Shown: positions 6,278 to 13,203 of the stretch, piece after piece | Layout: every line of letters begins with the position of its first letter | How positions within the stretch are numbered: position 1 is the first letter of the stretch | DNA from: an uncultured Bacteroidota bacterium | GTDB taxonomy: Bacteria > Bacteroidota > Bacteroidia > Chitinophagales > Chitinophagaceae | Assembly (NCBI GenBank): GCA_903825095.1 | Contig: CAIJZF010000185.1 | Coordinates: 1 to 13,203 of the forward strand | Length of the DNA stretch: 13,203 nucleotides | Direction: 5' to 3' | Notes under the pieces: generated by a model | The model's input: the letters and a program-made list of their open reading frames with translations, nothing else | Told to the model about the DNA's origin: nothing | The model's database searches: none | Made by a program: the position numbers and the translations under genes

Positions 6278-7051
6278 TTAAACAAATTTGTTATCAGAAA
6301 CTGCATCCCATAATAATGCACGTATTTTTAGAGAATCTAGAGCCGCTTTCGTAGCCTCCTCCCATTTAGTTTTATCATTTCCACATAATTCTGAGACCAT
6401 TTGTATGGCCAATTCACTGTGGTGACCCCCATCTACCTCAATATGTCTTTCTATATAGTACTTAAAAATGGATACTTTGTCGGGATGCTCGGCGTAAATT
6501 TTATTTAAAATTTGGGTGAACATATCTGGAATCAAATCCTCTCTACCAAAGGTAAAAACGGCAGCCTTCACATGCAGTGGTGCATGCATGGCTATTTCAA
6601 AAGTATATTGTAAGAACTGTTTTACTTCTGTTGGCATATCAACTGCATTTATACAATCATTTATTGCCCTTCCTGTTTTCAACAAAGCTAATAATTCATC
6701 TATTTTACTAGTATCTGCACCCATTTGACGCATGGCAGATAAATACAATTCAAAATGGCTCACCCTATTACCTTGTTCATCTAGATCCGATTCTTCACCG
6801 CAAACAATTTCATTTATTAAAAAACGAGTGTTTGCAGAACCAACAGGTATCCAAGGTAGGCTTACACAAGTAAGTCCTATTTGCAAGGATTTTAATAAAC
6901 TCATAAAGTCCCAGACAGCAAACACATGATACTTTGCAAAATCCTTGATGCCATCAAAATCTTTTATTTGACTATACACTGGATGTGATAATAAAGCGGC
7001 TCTTGTAGGTTGTATACTTAATTTTAATTCTTCGATAGGTGTTTGCATCAT
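6278..7051 (-). CDS. DUF3050 family protein, heme-oxygenase-like fold, possible diiron enzyme
   Basis: This 257-residue protein is recognised as DUF3050 from H-V-F-A-V-W-D-F-M (42-50), the G-E-E-S-D-x-D-x-x-G segment (85-94) and Y-Y-I-E-R-H-I-E-V-D-G-G-H-H (198-211). The heme-oxygenase-like fold is known for the family; the reaction is not. Candidate metal ligands in the order seen in heme-oxygenase-like diiron oxidases are Glu86/Glu87, His99, a central Glu (Glu152 or Glu171), and Asp207-x3-His211; this is my inference. There is no signal peptide, so it is predicted cytoplasmic. I take the ATG at 7051 (ATGATG, so 7048 is equivalent) because the longer frame to 7099 would need a TTG start and adds a weak N-terminus. 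It lies upstream of the rhodopsin on the same strand, 226 bases away, and is divergent from the AlkB gene. Confidence 0.82.
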   Translation of the reverse strand: MMQTPIEELKLSIQPTRAALLSHPVYSQIKDFDGIKDFAKYHVFAVWDFMSLLKSLQIGLTCVSLPWIPVGSANTRFLINEIVCGEESDLDEQGNRVSHFELYLSAMRQMGADTSKIDELLALLKTGRAINDCINAVDMPTEVKQFLQYTFEIAMHAPLHVKAAVFTFGREDLIPDMFTQILNKIYAEHPDKVSIFKYYIERHIEVDGGHHSELAIQMVSELCGNDKTKWEEATKAALDSLKIRALLWDAVSDNKFV

Positions 7052-7086
7052 TAGAGATTTTAATAAAACAATTTGATCTAAATTTG

Positions 7087-7116
7087 TTTTGAGGCACAAA
7101 GGAAAATATAATTTTG
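7087..7116 (+). promoter_or_regulatory. Bacteroidota-type promoter for the AlkB-DUF2256 genes
   Basis: TTTTG at 7087-7091 and TAATTTTG at 7109-7116 match the Bacteroidota -33 (TTTG) and -7 (TAnnTTTG) elements with a 17-base spacer. Transcription would start near 7123, about 18 bases before the AlkB ATG. The match is exact at the conserved bases but the region is AT-rich, so chance similarity is possible. Confidence 0.5.
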
Positions 7117-7140
7117 AAAACCATCAAATGATATAAATGA

Positions 7141-7731
7141 ATGAGAACAAATATTCCAAATATCATAAACCAAGATGGACAAGCACATTATTTTGGAATT
7201 ATTGTAAACGCTGAACAAAATCATAACTATTTTAATGAACTCCTAAACAAAATAGAATGGACCAATGAAAAATTGGTCATGTTTGGCAAGGAAATAACAA
7301 CAAAAAGAAAGGTAGCATTCTACGGAGATAGTTTAATGAGTTACACTTATTCTAATAAGACAAAGCAAGCATTGACATGGACGCCCTTACTTATGGAAAT
7401 AAAGCAACTAGCAACATCCTACACGGGAAGCAATTACAATGCTTGTTTATTGAATTTGTACCATGATGGAGAAGAAGGTATGGGTTGGCATAGTGATGAT
7501 GAGAAAGAAATTATTCCTAACAGCTCCATAGCCTCTTTAAGTTTTGGAGCAGAAAGAAAATTTGCCATAAAACACAAAGCAACCAAGGAGACGCATTCTA
7601 TTTTACTTGAAAGTGGATCGCTATTTGAAATGCTAGGTAGTTTTCAAAAACATTGGCTACATAGCATGCCTAAGTCAAAGAAAATTATAGCTCCAAGAAT
7701 TAATTTAACTTTTAGACAAATGCACTCATGA
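7141..7731 (+). CDS. alkB: AlkB-family Fe(II)/2-oxoglutarate dioxygenase (ALKBH2/3-like DNA repair)
   Basis: This 196-residue cytoplasmic enzyme is expected to reverse alkylation damage such as 1-methyladenine and 3-methylcytosine by oxidative demethylation. The iron triad is His117 and Asp119 in W-H-S-D-D plus His174 in H-W-L-H-S-M-P. Arg186 and Arg192 in P-R-I-N-L-T-F-R bind 2-oxoglutarate and complete the AlkB signature. The surrounding S-I-A-S-L-S-F-G-A-x-R-x-F and H-W-x-H-S-x-P stretches are closer to eukaryote-type ALKBH2/3 than to Escherichia coli AlkB. The ATG at 7141 is preceded by a good Bacteroidota promoter. The stop overlaps the start of the DUF2256 gene (ATGA), indicating coupling. 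It is divergent from the DUF3050 gene. Family assignment is certain; exact substrate preference is not. Confidence 0.93.
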   Translation: MRTNIPNIINQDGQAHYFGIIVNAEQNHNYFNELLNKIEWTNEKLVMFGKEITTKRKVAFYGDSLMSYTYSNKTKQALTWTPLLMEIKQLATSYTGSNYNACLLNLYHDGEEGMGWHSDDEKEIIPNSSIASLSFGAERKFAIKHKATKETHSILLESGSLFEMLGSFQKHWLHSMPKSKKIIAPRINLTFRQMHS

Positions 7732-7889
7732 AAAATAGCAAACAAAAAACTATAAAAAAGGCAAACCTGCCTTCTAAAATATGCCTGCATTGTAATAGGC
7801 CCTTTAATTGGAGAAAAAAATGGGAAAAGACTTGGGAAGAAGTGAAGTATTGTAGCGAAGGGTGCAAGAAAAATGTTCGTAGCAAATAA
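7728..7889 (+). CDS. DUF2256 small zinc-ribbon protein
   Basis: This 53-residue basic protein starts at the ATG overlapping the AlkB stop by 4 bases. It matches the DUF2256 pattern: K-I-C-L-H-C (17-22), R-P-F-N-W-R-K-K-W (24-32), W-E-E-V-K-Y-C-S-E-G-C (36-46). Cys19, Cys22, Cys42 and Cys46 are the likely zinc ligands. The family has no assigned reaction. I recall its genes often lying near cryptochrome/photolyase genes, which with the AlkB overlap suggests a nucleic-acid or repair accessory role, though this is inferred. It ends 13 bases before the convergent DUF1501 stop. Its small size makes it easy to miss. Confidence 0.88.
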   Translation: MKNSKQKTIKKANLPSKICLHCNRPFNWRKKWEKTWEEVKYCSEGCKKNVRSK

Positions 7890-7902
7890 ACCCATAGCTA
7901 TT

Positions 7903-9474
7903 TTATATCTTAACAATAGCTTTAACAAATACTTTATCTACATTTTGCATTCTAATGTAATAAACACCCGGCGACAAGCTTGCTCCATATAAATTATAGC
8001 TATTGGTTCCCGCAAAATTGTAGTTCGCTTCTACCAGCATTTGTATGACAGTACCTTCCCCATTTAATAACTGCAATGAAGTTTGACCGCCATTGGTTTT
8101 GAATTCAATCTTGGTCATATTCGTAAATGGATTCGGATAATTATATATAAGTGATTCTTTAGAAAAAATAGAATTTTTATCATTGATTCCACATACACTA
8201 GAATTAATCAATGGGATCGTTGGAAACTGTTTTAATAAAATTTCAATTTCGGCATTGGAGGAAACACAGAACCAATTTTGTAAAATGGTATTGTATACAG
8301 CTCGAAAATCAAATTGATAGGGGATATTATCATTGGTGGTTGCTGAACTAGGTATATTTGGATTATCACCAAAAACGCCCCCTCTTACATTTTTACCAAA
8401 TAAAAATAAAGGAGCTGCAGATCCATGGTCGGTTCCACCGCTTGCATTGGATTTTATTCTTCTTCCAAATTCTGAATAAGTCATTCCAATCACACGATCT
8501 TCTATTTCTAAACCAACCATGTCTGACTGGAAAGCTGCGATAGAATCTGAAAGTACTTTTAATAAATTAGCATGAGTGCCTGTAGTGGTATCCGTGGTTA
8601 CTACTTGTCCTGAATGTGTATCAAAGCCTCCGTAATTAACCATATATACCTTAGTTTGCAAGCCTCCTTTAATTAATCTAGCCACAATTTTTAATTGTGC
8701 TGCTAAACTATTATTTGGATAAGCGACTTGTTGTGTTACACTATCAGAAGCTTGTTTAATTCTTACAGTATATTGGTTGGTTTGTTTGGCAATGCTTCTC
8801 AAAAAACTAAGTTCATAACCCGCGTTGGTATTGGCTACCACAGCATCTGTTCCTTCAATTAAATTATAGAAAGAACTTGGATCTGAAATACTTAAAGCCA
8901 TGTTTACGGCAGGGCCTTGGCAAGTAAGGGTTGCTAAAGAACCTATTTGTATAGCAATAGGATCAGGATTGGTTTTATTCGGATAAGCATCGGGATAATC
9001 TGGGTATTGATAATTTAAAAAACGACCTGCCCATCCTGTATTTAAATACTGATCGCTTTCTGATCCTGACATCCATATATCTGTGGCTCTAAAATGAGAA
9101 AAACTTGGCTGAGGATACCCCACCGATTGAACAATATTTAATTTCCCTTCAGCAAATAAGTTTTGAAATGCAGTCATAGAGGGGTGAATACCTGTTGCAT
9201 TATTTCCTACTAATTTTAAAACCTTATTTTCTGGTAAAGCTATATTGGTTCTTGCATTGTAATAATTATTATAGCCACTTAAGGGGATGACTGTATTCAA
9301 GCCATCATTTCCTCCATTCAATTGAACAATTACAAGAACCTTATCAGTATTGGAAGAGGCAAGCAGTGCCGTATTTAATAAAGGATGATCCTGTAATACA
9401 TGAATAGCATTCCCACCAATCATGGTAGGTGTAATTAAAGCTAGACTGTTTCTAATAAATTTTCTTCTTTCCAC
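7903..9474 (-). CDS. DUF1501 protein with Tat-like signal and T9SS C-terminal sorting domain
   Basis: This 523-residue exported protein has DUF1501 motifs throughout: Q-L-N-G-G-N-D-G-L-N-T (51-61), S-F-S-H-F-R-A-T-D-I-W (124-134), G-G-F-D-T-H (282-287) and S-E-F-G-R-R-I-K-S-N (334-343) leading to G-G-T-D-H-G (346-351). DUF1501 is related to the alkaline phosphatase/sulfatase superfamily, but its reaction is undefined. The N-terminus E-R-R-K-F-I-R-N-S resembles a twin-arginine signal. Residues from about 440 to the end form a type IX sorting domain (Y-P-N-P-F at 446-450, S-P-G-V-Y-Y-I-R near 501-508). The start is GTG, one base after the DUF1800 stop; the next in-frame Met (18) would lose the twin arginine, which supports GTG. 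It is the usual genetic partner of DUF1800. Confidence 0.9.
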   Translation of the reverse strand: MERRKFIRNSLALITPTMIGGNAIHVLQDHPLLNTALLASSNTDKVLVIVQLNGGNDGLNTVIPLSGYNNYYNARTNIALPENKVLKLVGNNATGIHPSMTAFQNLFAEGKLNIVQSVGYPQPSFSHFRATDIWMSGSESDQYLNTGWAGRFLNYQYPDYPDAYPNKTNPDPIAIQIGSLATLTCQGPAVNMALSISDPSSFYNLIEGTDAVVANTNAGYELSFLRSIAKQTNQYTVRIKQASDSVTQQVAYPNNSLAAQLKIVARLIKGGLQTKVYMVNYGGFDTHSGQVVTTDTTTGTHANLLKVLSDSIAAFQSDMVGLEIEDRVIGMTYSEFGRRIKSNASGGTDHGSAAPLFLFGKNVRGGVFGDNPNIPSSATTNDNIPYQFDFRAVYNTILQNWFCVSSNAEIEILLKQFPTIPLINSSVCGINDKNSIFSKESLIYNYPNPFTNMTKIEFKTNGGQTSLQLLNGEGTVIQMLVEANYNFAGTNSYNLYGASLSPGVYYIRMQNVDKVFVKAIVKI

Positions 9475-9475
9475 T

Positions 9476-11080
9476 TTATTGCAATTGATAATCTGGTAAA
9501 TTCATAATATACTTTAATAAAGCCTTTAGCCTTGTATTGACAATATTAAAATTAATAGTAGTTGGACTAGCATTATAGGTGTTCCATGCATCTGTCCAAT
9601 AATAATCCGATGTTTGGCCTGTTAATAAAATTTGAGTTTTCAAACTTAATTTTAATGACGAAGAAATGTCAGTTGATACTAAGAATGAAAAAAGGCTATC
9701 CATTAATATATTGGGGTCGGAGGGATTTTTACAAACTGCTTTTGCAAACTGTATTGTATTTACAATAATTTTTTTTCCATTTCTAGTGTAGCCTGCATCT
9801 ATCATTAAGTCTGTAAATTTATTACGCTTAGGTAGTGTATCTGAATTAATCCAAAGCTCATTGTAATCAGGGGCTTGATAGTAAGCAGGCCAGCCTGATA
9901 CATTCGGAGGGTCGACAGGGTTCTGGCCCATACCATTGAGCTGATTGACCATATTATTATACAAATAATAAGCATCGGCATAATCCGAAGTAGCATTAGG
10001 AAATGCAATTTCGTATTGTCTTAGAAAACCTACAAGATGGTCAACAGGGCTTTTGATCTGGCATCCAATATACAAAGCATCATAAAAATGTTCACTGGAA
10101 AAAAGAAGTTTTAATACGGGCTTAATTTCAAAATTATTAGCAATAAAAGCATTCGCCAAAGGAGTAATTATATTTTTTTCTACAACATCATCAATTGCAT
10201 AGTAAACAAAATATCTATAAAGTTTTCTACATATAAATTTAGCTACTTCAGGTTTCTGAAAAATCATAGTCAACAACTCGTCTGTTTCTAGCGCGCCATT
10301 CGCAGCTGTTTTCCCAGTTATGACAGTATTATTGTAAAAAGCAGAAAAGGTTTTATTGGTGGTATCATGTCTTGTGCTGTCAAAAACTGGATTAAAATTG
10401 GTATCAATTCTCCATCCCGTTAAAACTTTTGCAGCAGCTTTTACGTCCTCTTCCATATATTTTGCACCGCCGTCCTTGCCCACTGTAAATAATTCTTGTA
10501 ATTCTCTTCCATAATTTTCATCTGGGGATGATTTAGTATTTAGATAGCCATTTAAATACCTTAACATGCCTGGGTCTGTGGTGACTGCGCGAACAATTTG
10601 TTTAAAATTACCAGTACAATTGCTTCTTAGTATTTGATGATGATAATATAACATTGAACCATATACTATCGTATCTGCCTCTGTCCCAAAATGATTACTC
10701 CAAAATAAAGTTAGTTTTTCACTAATATTTCTTTCCTGTCCTACCCAAATACTGAGCAGCCATTTCTTATAACTACTGCGACGATAACTGTTAATAGTTC
10801 CATCTGTAGAGATATCGTTTATCCAAGTTTTCCCTAATGGCACATTTGGATCGGTAAATGTTGTTGAATTATAATCGTTAAGAGGTGCAGGAATTGTGGT
10901 TGCTTGTAAATTTAGTAATTCATCAATGCTTGCATTTAAACCCTTAGAAGTAAAGTAATCAATATCTGAAGCTTTGGCGCCAAACGTAGTCCGATTCAGC
11001 AAATGTTTAACTTGCTGTGCCGACCAACTACCTTTGTAAATAGTTAAACCTAAAGCACTTGATTTGGGGGCAAGCGGCAT
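9476..11080 (-). CDS. DUF1800 family protein
   Basis: This 534-residue protein shows the DUF1800 landmarks in order: H-L-L-N-R-T-T-F-G (26-34), L-T-L-F-W-S-N-H-F (123-131), G-N-F-K-Q-I-V-R-A-V-T-T-D-P-G-M-L (157-173), P-D-E-N-Y-G-R-E-L-Q-E-L-F-T-V-G (186-201), a tryptophan-containing L-T-G-W (220-223), K-L-Y-R-Y-F-V (286-292) and P-P-N-V-S-G-W-P (391-398). The family is widespread and always seems paired with DUF1501, but no activity is established. No signal peptide is visible (M-P-L-A-P-K-S-S), although its partner is clearly exported. The stop and the partner's GTG start are separated by one base, so the two are almost certainly one transcript with coupled translation. Confidence 0.9.
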   Translation of the reverse strand: MPLAPKSSALGLTIYKGSWSAQQVKHLLNRTTFGAKASDIDYFTSKGLNASIDELLNLQATTIPAPLNDYNSTTFTDPNVPLGKTWINDISTDGTINSYRRSSYKKWLLSIWVGQERNISEKLTLFWSNHFGTEADTIVYGSMLYYHHQILRSNCTGNFKQIVRAVTTDPGMLRYLNGYLNTKSSPDENYGRELQELFTVGKDGGAKYMEEDVKAAAKVLTGWRIDTNFNPVFDSTRHDTTNKTFSAFYNNTVITGKTAANGALETDELLTMIFQKPEVAKFICRKLYRYFVYYAIDDVVEKNIITPLANAFIANNFEIKPVLKLLFSSEHFYDALYIGCQIKSPVDHLVGFLRQYEIAFPNATSDYADAYYLYNNMVNQLNGMGQNPVDPPNVSGWPAYYQAPDYNELWINSDTLPKRNKFTDLMIDAGYTRNGKKIIVNTIQFAKAVCKNPSDPNILMDSLFSFLVSTDISSSLKLSLKTQILLTGQTSDYYWTDAWNTYNASPTTINFNIVNTRLKALLKYIMNLPDYQLQ

Positions 11081-11451
11081 ATCCTTTTTTCATAAATTTA
11101 GGTTTTTTTATTATTATTTATATTATCAAATAAATAATTCCAATGCATACCCCAATGGAGGCTCTATTTTTTGAGATAAAAAGACAGCACAAAGAAGACT
11201 GCTTTTGAAGGAGCATTGCGCTGTAACAGGTTTATTTTCAGGGCTCCTACCAATTTTGCCATAAAAAAGACTTTAAAAGGTTGATAATACTGTAAAAAGT
11301 AGAATTTATTACTTACCTTTTAAAAGTAAAATACTCAATCTTTTGCAATTCTAACGCAACAGTTCTATTTACAATTCTTGTAATCACTATCATTTCTAGT
11401 CAATTATTTAATCATTGAAATAGCCTATAATCTATTTCTAAATCAACACGT
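11081..11451. other. Divergent intergenic region, 371 bases, no gene seen
   Basis: It separates the DUF1800 start (minus) from the first NTF2-like start (plus), so it should carry both promoters. I found no exact TTTG/TAnnTTTG pair on either strand. It holds one long imperfect inverted repeat (11270-11327) and a weaker AGGAGC/GCTCCT pair (about 11208-11246). No reading frame with coding character was seen. Confidence 0.7.
11270..11327. repeat. Long imperfect inverted repeat in the divergent intergenic region
   Basis: ACTTTAAAAGGT (11270-11281) is complementary to ACCTTTTAAAAGT (11315-11327) with one extra base in the right arm. Inside it TACT (11288-11291) and AGTA (11298-11301) can also pair. 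There is no T-run after either arm. It may be a binding site or a folded leader for one of the flanking operons. Confidence 0.45.
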
Positions 11452-11964
11452 ATGAAAAAAATATTATTATCTTTTATTGTTATACTATTTGTAACAGTAT
11501 CATTTGCTCAGAAAGAAAAGAAAAACGGAACTATTTATATCAATCATCCTTATATTGATGTAGTAAATAAATCTGTGAAAGCTTATGTCAATCAAGATTT
11601 AAATTTATACAAAACTTATTTTGCTGATACCGCAAAAGTTTCAGTATCTGATGTGAATGGAGGAAAATCATTTCCATTGAAAGAGTCCATGAATGGCTTA
11701 GCACTAGATTACAAATTTTATACTAATATAAATTCTACTCAAGTGGGTTACCCAGATTATCTTGAATACGATAAAGATAATTCGCATGTAGTACAATCTT
11801 GGTGGGCATGGAGTGGCAAATCAAAAAAAACAGGAAAAGTGCTGAAAATAAATATAGTACAATTTGATTGGTTCAATTCAGCAGGAAAAATTTTTAAAGA
11901 AGATGTTTTTGCAGATTTCTCAAAACAAATGGCTGAAGAAGGAACTAGCCAATATAATAATTAA
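11452..11964 (+). CDS. Exported NTF2/SnoaL-like fold protein
   Basis: This 170-residue protein has a clean Sec signal peptide (M-K-K, a hydrophobic core, cleavage after F-A before Gln20). The mature part looks like a single NTF2/SnoaL-like domain: an opening helix with Y-I-D-V-V-N-K-S-V-K-A-Y-V-N-Q-D-L, then Y-F-A-D-T-A-K-V, a W-W-A-W-S-G-K strand and K-I-N-I-V-Q-F-D-W-F. Such domains bind small ligands or catalyse simple reactions; no catalytic set can be assigned. It is followed after 14 bases by a related gene, so the two form a tandem pair made by duplication or kept for a joint task in the periplasm. Function unknown. Confidence 0.7.
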   Translation: MKKILLSFIVILFVTVSFAQKEKKNGTIYINHPYIDVVNKSVKAYVNQDLNLYKTYFADTAKVSVSDVNGGKSFPLKESMNGLALDYKFYTNINSTQVGYPDYLEYDKDNSHVVQSWWAWSGKSKKTGKVLKINIVQFDWFNSAGKIFKEDVFADFSKQMAEEGTSQYNN

Positions 11965-11978
11965 TAAAATAATATAAA

Positions 11979-12467
11979 ATGAAAAAATATTTACTAATAG
12001 CTATTACATCTATATCCTTATTTGCATGTAATCAAAAGGCTACACAAAATGATTTAACTGCTTTTAACAAGAACTTAGTTGTTGCAAAACAATTCATTGA
12101 TGTTTTCACTACAAAAGATAGCACCAAAGAGGCTTCTTTATTATCTGATGACTTTACATGGGATGCAACAGAAATTGGAAAAGATTCTCTTTCTAAAGAA
12201 GATTTATTGAAAGGTGACAGAGAAATTATGAGAACATTTAATGATATTAAATTAGAAAATGCCGATTATTACCCCGGTGTTGACTCAAGTTATAAAATTA
12301 GTTCTGAAGTAAGAGTGTATGGCACATGGGTGAGCAAATTTGCTAGTACAGGAAAAATATCAAGAATGAAATACTATGCAGTATTTAAATTTAATGACGC
12401 CGGTTTAATCACTAATCTTGAAGAGCGTTGCAATCTTGCCGATATGGGCAAGCAATTAGATAACTAA
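11979..12467 (+). CDS. NTF2/SnoaL-like lipoprotein
   Basis: This 162-residue protein has a lipoprotein signal ending in L-F-A-C, with Cys17 as the lipidation site, so it is membrane-anchored. The mature region again reads as an NTF2/SnoaL-like domain: V-A-K-Q-F-I-D-V-F-T-T-K-D helix, L-S-D-D-F-T-W-D, then the long strands V-R-V-Y-G-T-W-V-S-K-F and K-Y-Y-A-V-F-K-F-N-D-A-G-L-I-T-N-L-E-E. It shares this layout with the gene 14 bases upstream, and the two are surely co-transcribed. An intrinsic terminator follows 65 bases after the stop. Ligand and role unknown. Confidence 0.72.
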   Translation: MKKYLLIAITSISLFACNQKATQNDLTAFNKNLVVAKQFIDVFTTKDSTKEASLLSDDFTWDATEIGKDSLSKEDLLKGDREIMRTFNDIKLENADYYPGVDSSYKISSEVRVYGTWVSKFASTGKISRMKYYAVFKFNDAGLITNLEERCNLADMGKQLDN

Positions 12468-12532
12468 TCTTAAAAAAATTATAAACTTATTGATGAAATA
12501 GTTTTTTTGATTTTTAAGTTTTGATTTTTGAT

Positions 12533-12564
12533 AGGGGCTCTTAGCAATAAGGGTCCCTTTTTTT
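12533..12564 (+). terminator. Intrinsic terminator with GCAA tetraloop
   Basis: An 11-bp stem (12533-12543 with 12548-12558, two G-T wobble pairs) closes on a GCAA loop, a GNRA-type tetraloop, and is followed by six T residues (12559-12564). It ends the NTF2-like gene pair and lies 2 bases from the stop of the convergent ceramidase-like gene. Confidence 0.88.
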
Positions 12565-12566
12565 AA

Positions 12567-13203
12567 CTACTTTTTTATAAGCGCTTTCAGGTTGGATAAA
12601 ATAATGCCCATAGTGGCAGGTCCAATACTCATTCCAGTTAAGTACTCACTGTGTGGAATATTTTTACTTAGATCAAAAAAGCTAGGCTTAATAATATAAC
12701 CTAAGGCGTCCTGCGATAAACCTAATACAAATTTAGGGCCCTTATTATTCATTAATTCTTTAGTAGCAAGTCCTAATGCAGGACAAGTTTCACCTGGATG
12801 AGTAGCAAAGGATGCATCCCCAATATTGAAATAAGCAATCTCAGAGCTCACTGTTTTTCCAAAATCTCTTTTAATAATGCCTGCTTTAGACAGCATTTGA
12901 AAACTTGGATTGCTTAAGGGGAAATCCACTTTAACAGCATTGAAATTTATATTTTTACTTGCATTCTTAATTTTTGTTAATTCAAAAACATATTTACCTA
13001 AAGAAGTTCCATAATAATTAGCCTGCTCAAAAGTATGAGCAACACCTTCTGGTTGTATCCATCCACCTATTGCTCCTTGTAAAAACATATTCACCCCACC
13101 CTGCGCAGAATCTAAATATTTATAATAGCCCCAAACATAATCAGAACTTGCTGCGGTGCTCGCATCGTCCATAATAGTGGGATGGCAGGCAAAGTTGGTA
13201 AGC
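12567..13203 (-). CDS. Neutral/alkaline ceramidase-like amidase, C-terminal part (cut by window edge)
   Basis: About 211 residues are visible; the reading frame runs open through 13203, so the N-terminal part lies outside the window and the internal Met at 13172 is not the start. The frame includes L-T-N-F-A-C-H-P-T just before that Met, matching the N-x-A-C-H-P-T zinc-ligand segment of neutral ceramidases. Later come F-L-Q-G-A-I-G-G, F-A-T-H-P-G-E (Glu a likely zinc ligand), F-V-L-G-L-S-Q-D-A-L-G-Y-I and P-H-S-E-Y-L-T-G-M-S-I-G. The family hydrolyses the amide bond of ceramide; Bacteroidota make sphingolipids, so a lipid role is plausible, but other amide substrates are possible. The C-terminal beta-sandwich domain of long ceramidases is absent, as in many bacterial relatives. 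Confidence 0.82.
   Translation of the reverse strand, partial: LTNFACHPTIMDDASTAASSDYVWGYYKYLDSAQGGVNMFLQGAIGGWIQPEGVAHTFEQANYYGTSLGKYVFELTKIKNASKNINFNAVKVDFPLSNPSFQMLSKAGIIKRDFGKTVSSEIAYFNIGDASFATHPGETCPALGLATKELMNNKGPKFVLGLSQDALGYIIKPSFFDLSKNIPHSEYLTGMSIGPATMGIILSNLKALIKK

Noticed and set aside
6253..6286. 9-bp inverted repeat (TTTGTTTAA/TTAAACAAA) as a terminator of the DUF3050 gene
   Set aside because: It is entirely AT-rich, has a 16-base loop and overlaps the stop codon, and no T-run follows on the minus strand.
7052..7099. N-terminal extension of the DUF3050 gene from a TTG codon at 7099
   Set aside because: It needs a TTG start, runs into the AlkB promoter region and adds residues without family character; ATGATG at 7051 is a better start.
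7644..7928. 94-codon open frame on the minus strand
   Set aside because: It is antisense to the AlkB end and the DUF2256 gene, both supported by motifs; the hydrophobic translation is a product of AT-rich antisense.
9805..10008. 67-codon minus-strand frame inside DUF1800
   Set aside because: It is an alternative frame of a gene with well-conserved motifs across the same bases.
13170..13172. ATG as start of the ceramidase-like gene
   Set aside because: The frame stays open upstream and encodes the conserved N-F-A-C-H-P-T segment, so this Met is internal.
1..13203. CRISPR array, tRNA, insertion sequence or phage remnants
   Set aside because: No regularly spaced repeats, cloverleaf-like sequence, transposase motif or phage protein was seen on either strand.

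Overview
The window reads as chromosomal DNA of a free-living, probably aquatic member of the Bacteroidota. The grounds are AT-rich sequence, few recognisable Shine-Dalgarno sites, one clear Bacteroidota-type promoter (TTTG spaced to TAnnTTTG), a type IX secretion (T9SS) C-terminal sorting domain, a DUF1800/DUF1501 gene pair, and a proton-pumping rhodopsin beside a Blh-type beta-carotene cleavage enzyme. A Chitinophagales-like host is a guess. No tRNA, rRNA, CRISPR array, insertion sequence or phage gene was seen.

Layout. (1) 87-3010, plus strand: a PhnO-like aminoalkylphosphonate N-acetyltransferase overlaps by 4 bases a two-domain secreted phosphoesterase (GDPD/PI-PLC-like domain plus complete alkaline phosphatase domain), followed by a small predicted outer-membrane barrel. 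This looks like phosphorus scavenging. A strong hairpin terminator at 3073-3115 closes the block. (2) 3168-7051, minus strand: read 5' to 3' it holds a DUF3050 heme-oxygenase-fold protein, a 226-base regulatory gap with alternative hairpins, the rhodopsin, an intrinsic terminator, blh, and an exported alkaline-phosphatase-superfamily hydrolase. Opsin and retinal synthesis belong together, but the terminator between them suggests that blh is made only by read-through. (3) 7141-7889, plus strand: an ALKBH2/3-like AlkB dioxygenase overlaps by 4 bases a 53-residue DUF2256 zinc-ribbon gene, a likely DNA-repair pair. (4) 7903-11080, minus strand: DUF1800 and DUF1501 genes one base apart. The DUF1501 protein has a Tat-like N-terminus and a T9SS C-terminus. 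(5) 11081-11451: a divergent intergenic region with one long imperfect inverted repeat. (6) 11452-12467, plus strand: two tandem exported NTF2/SnoaL-like proteins, the second a lipoprotein, ending at a terminator with a GCAA loop. (7) 12567-13203, minus strand: the C-terminal part of a neutral-ceramidase-like amidase, cut by the window edge.

The most interesting signals surround the rhodopsin. It has the DTE proton-pump triad, green-type Met at the tuning position, and Gly at the helix E position that opens the carotenoid-antenna fenestration in xanthorhodopsin. It also has a structured leader and a terminator separating it from blh. No wholly new multi-gene system is evident. The phosphonate acetyltransferase/phosphodiesterase-phosphatase pair, the AlkB-DUF2256 pair and the DUF3050 neighbour are the most useful functional leads.
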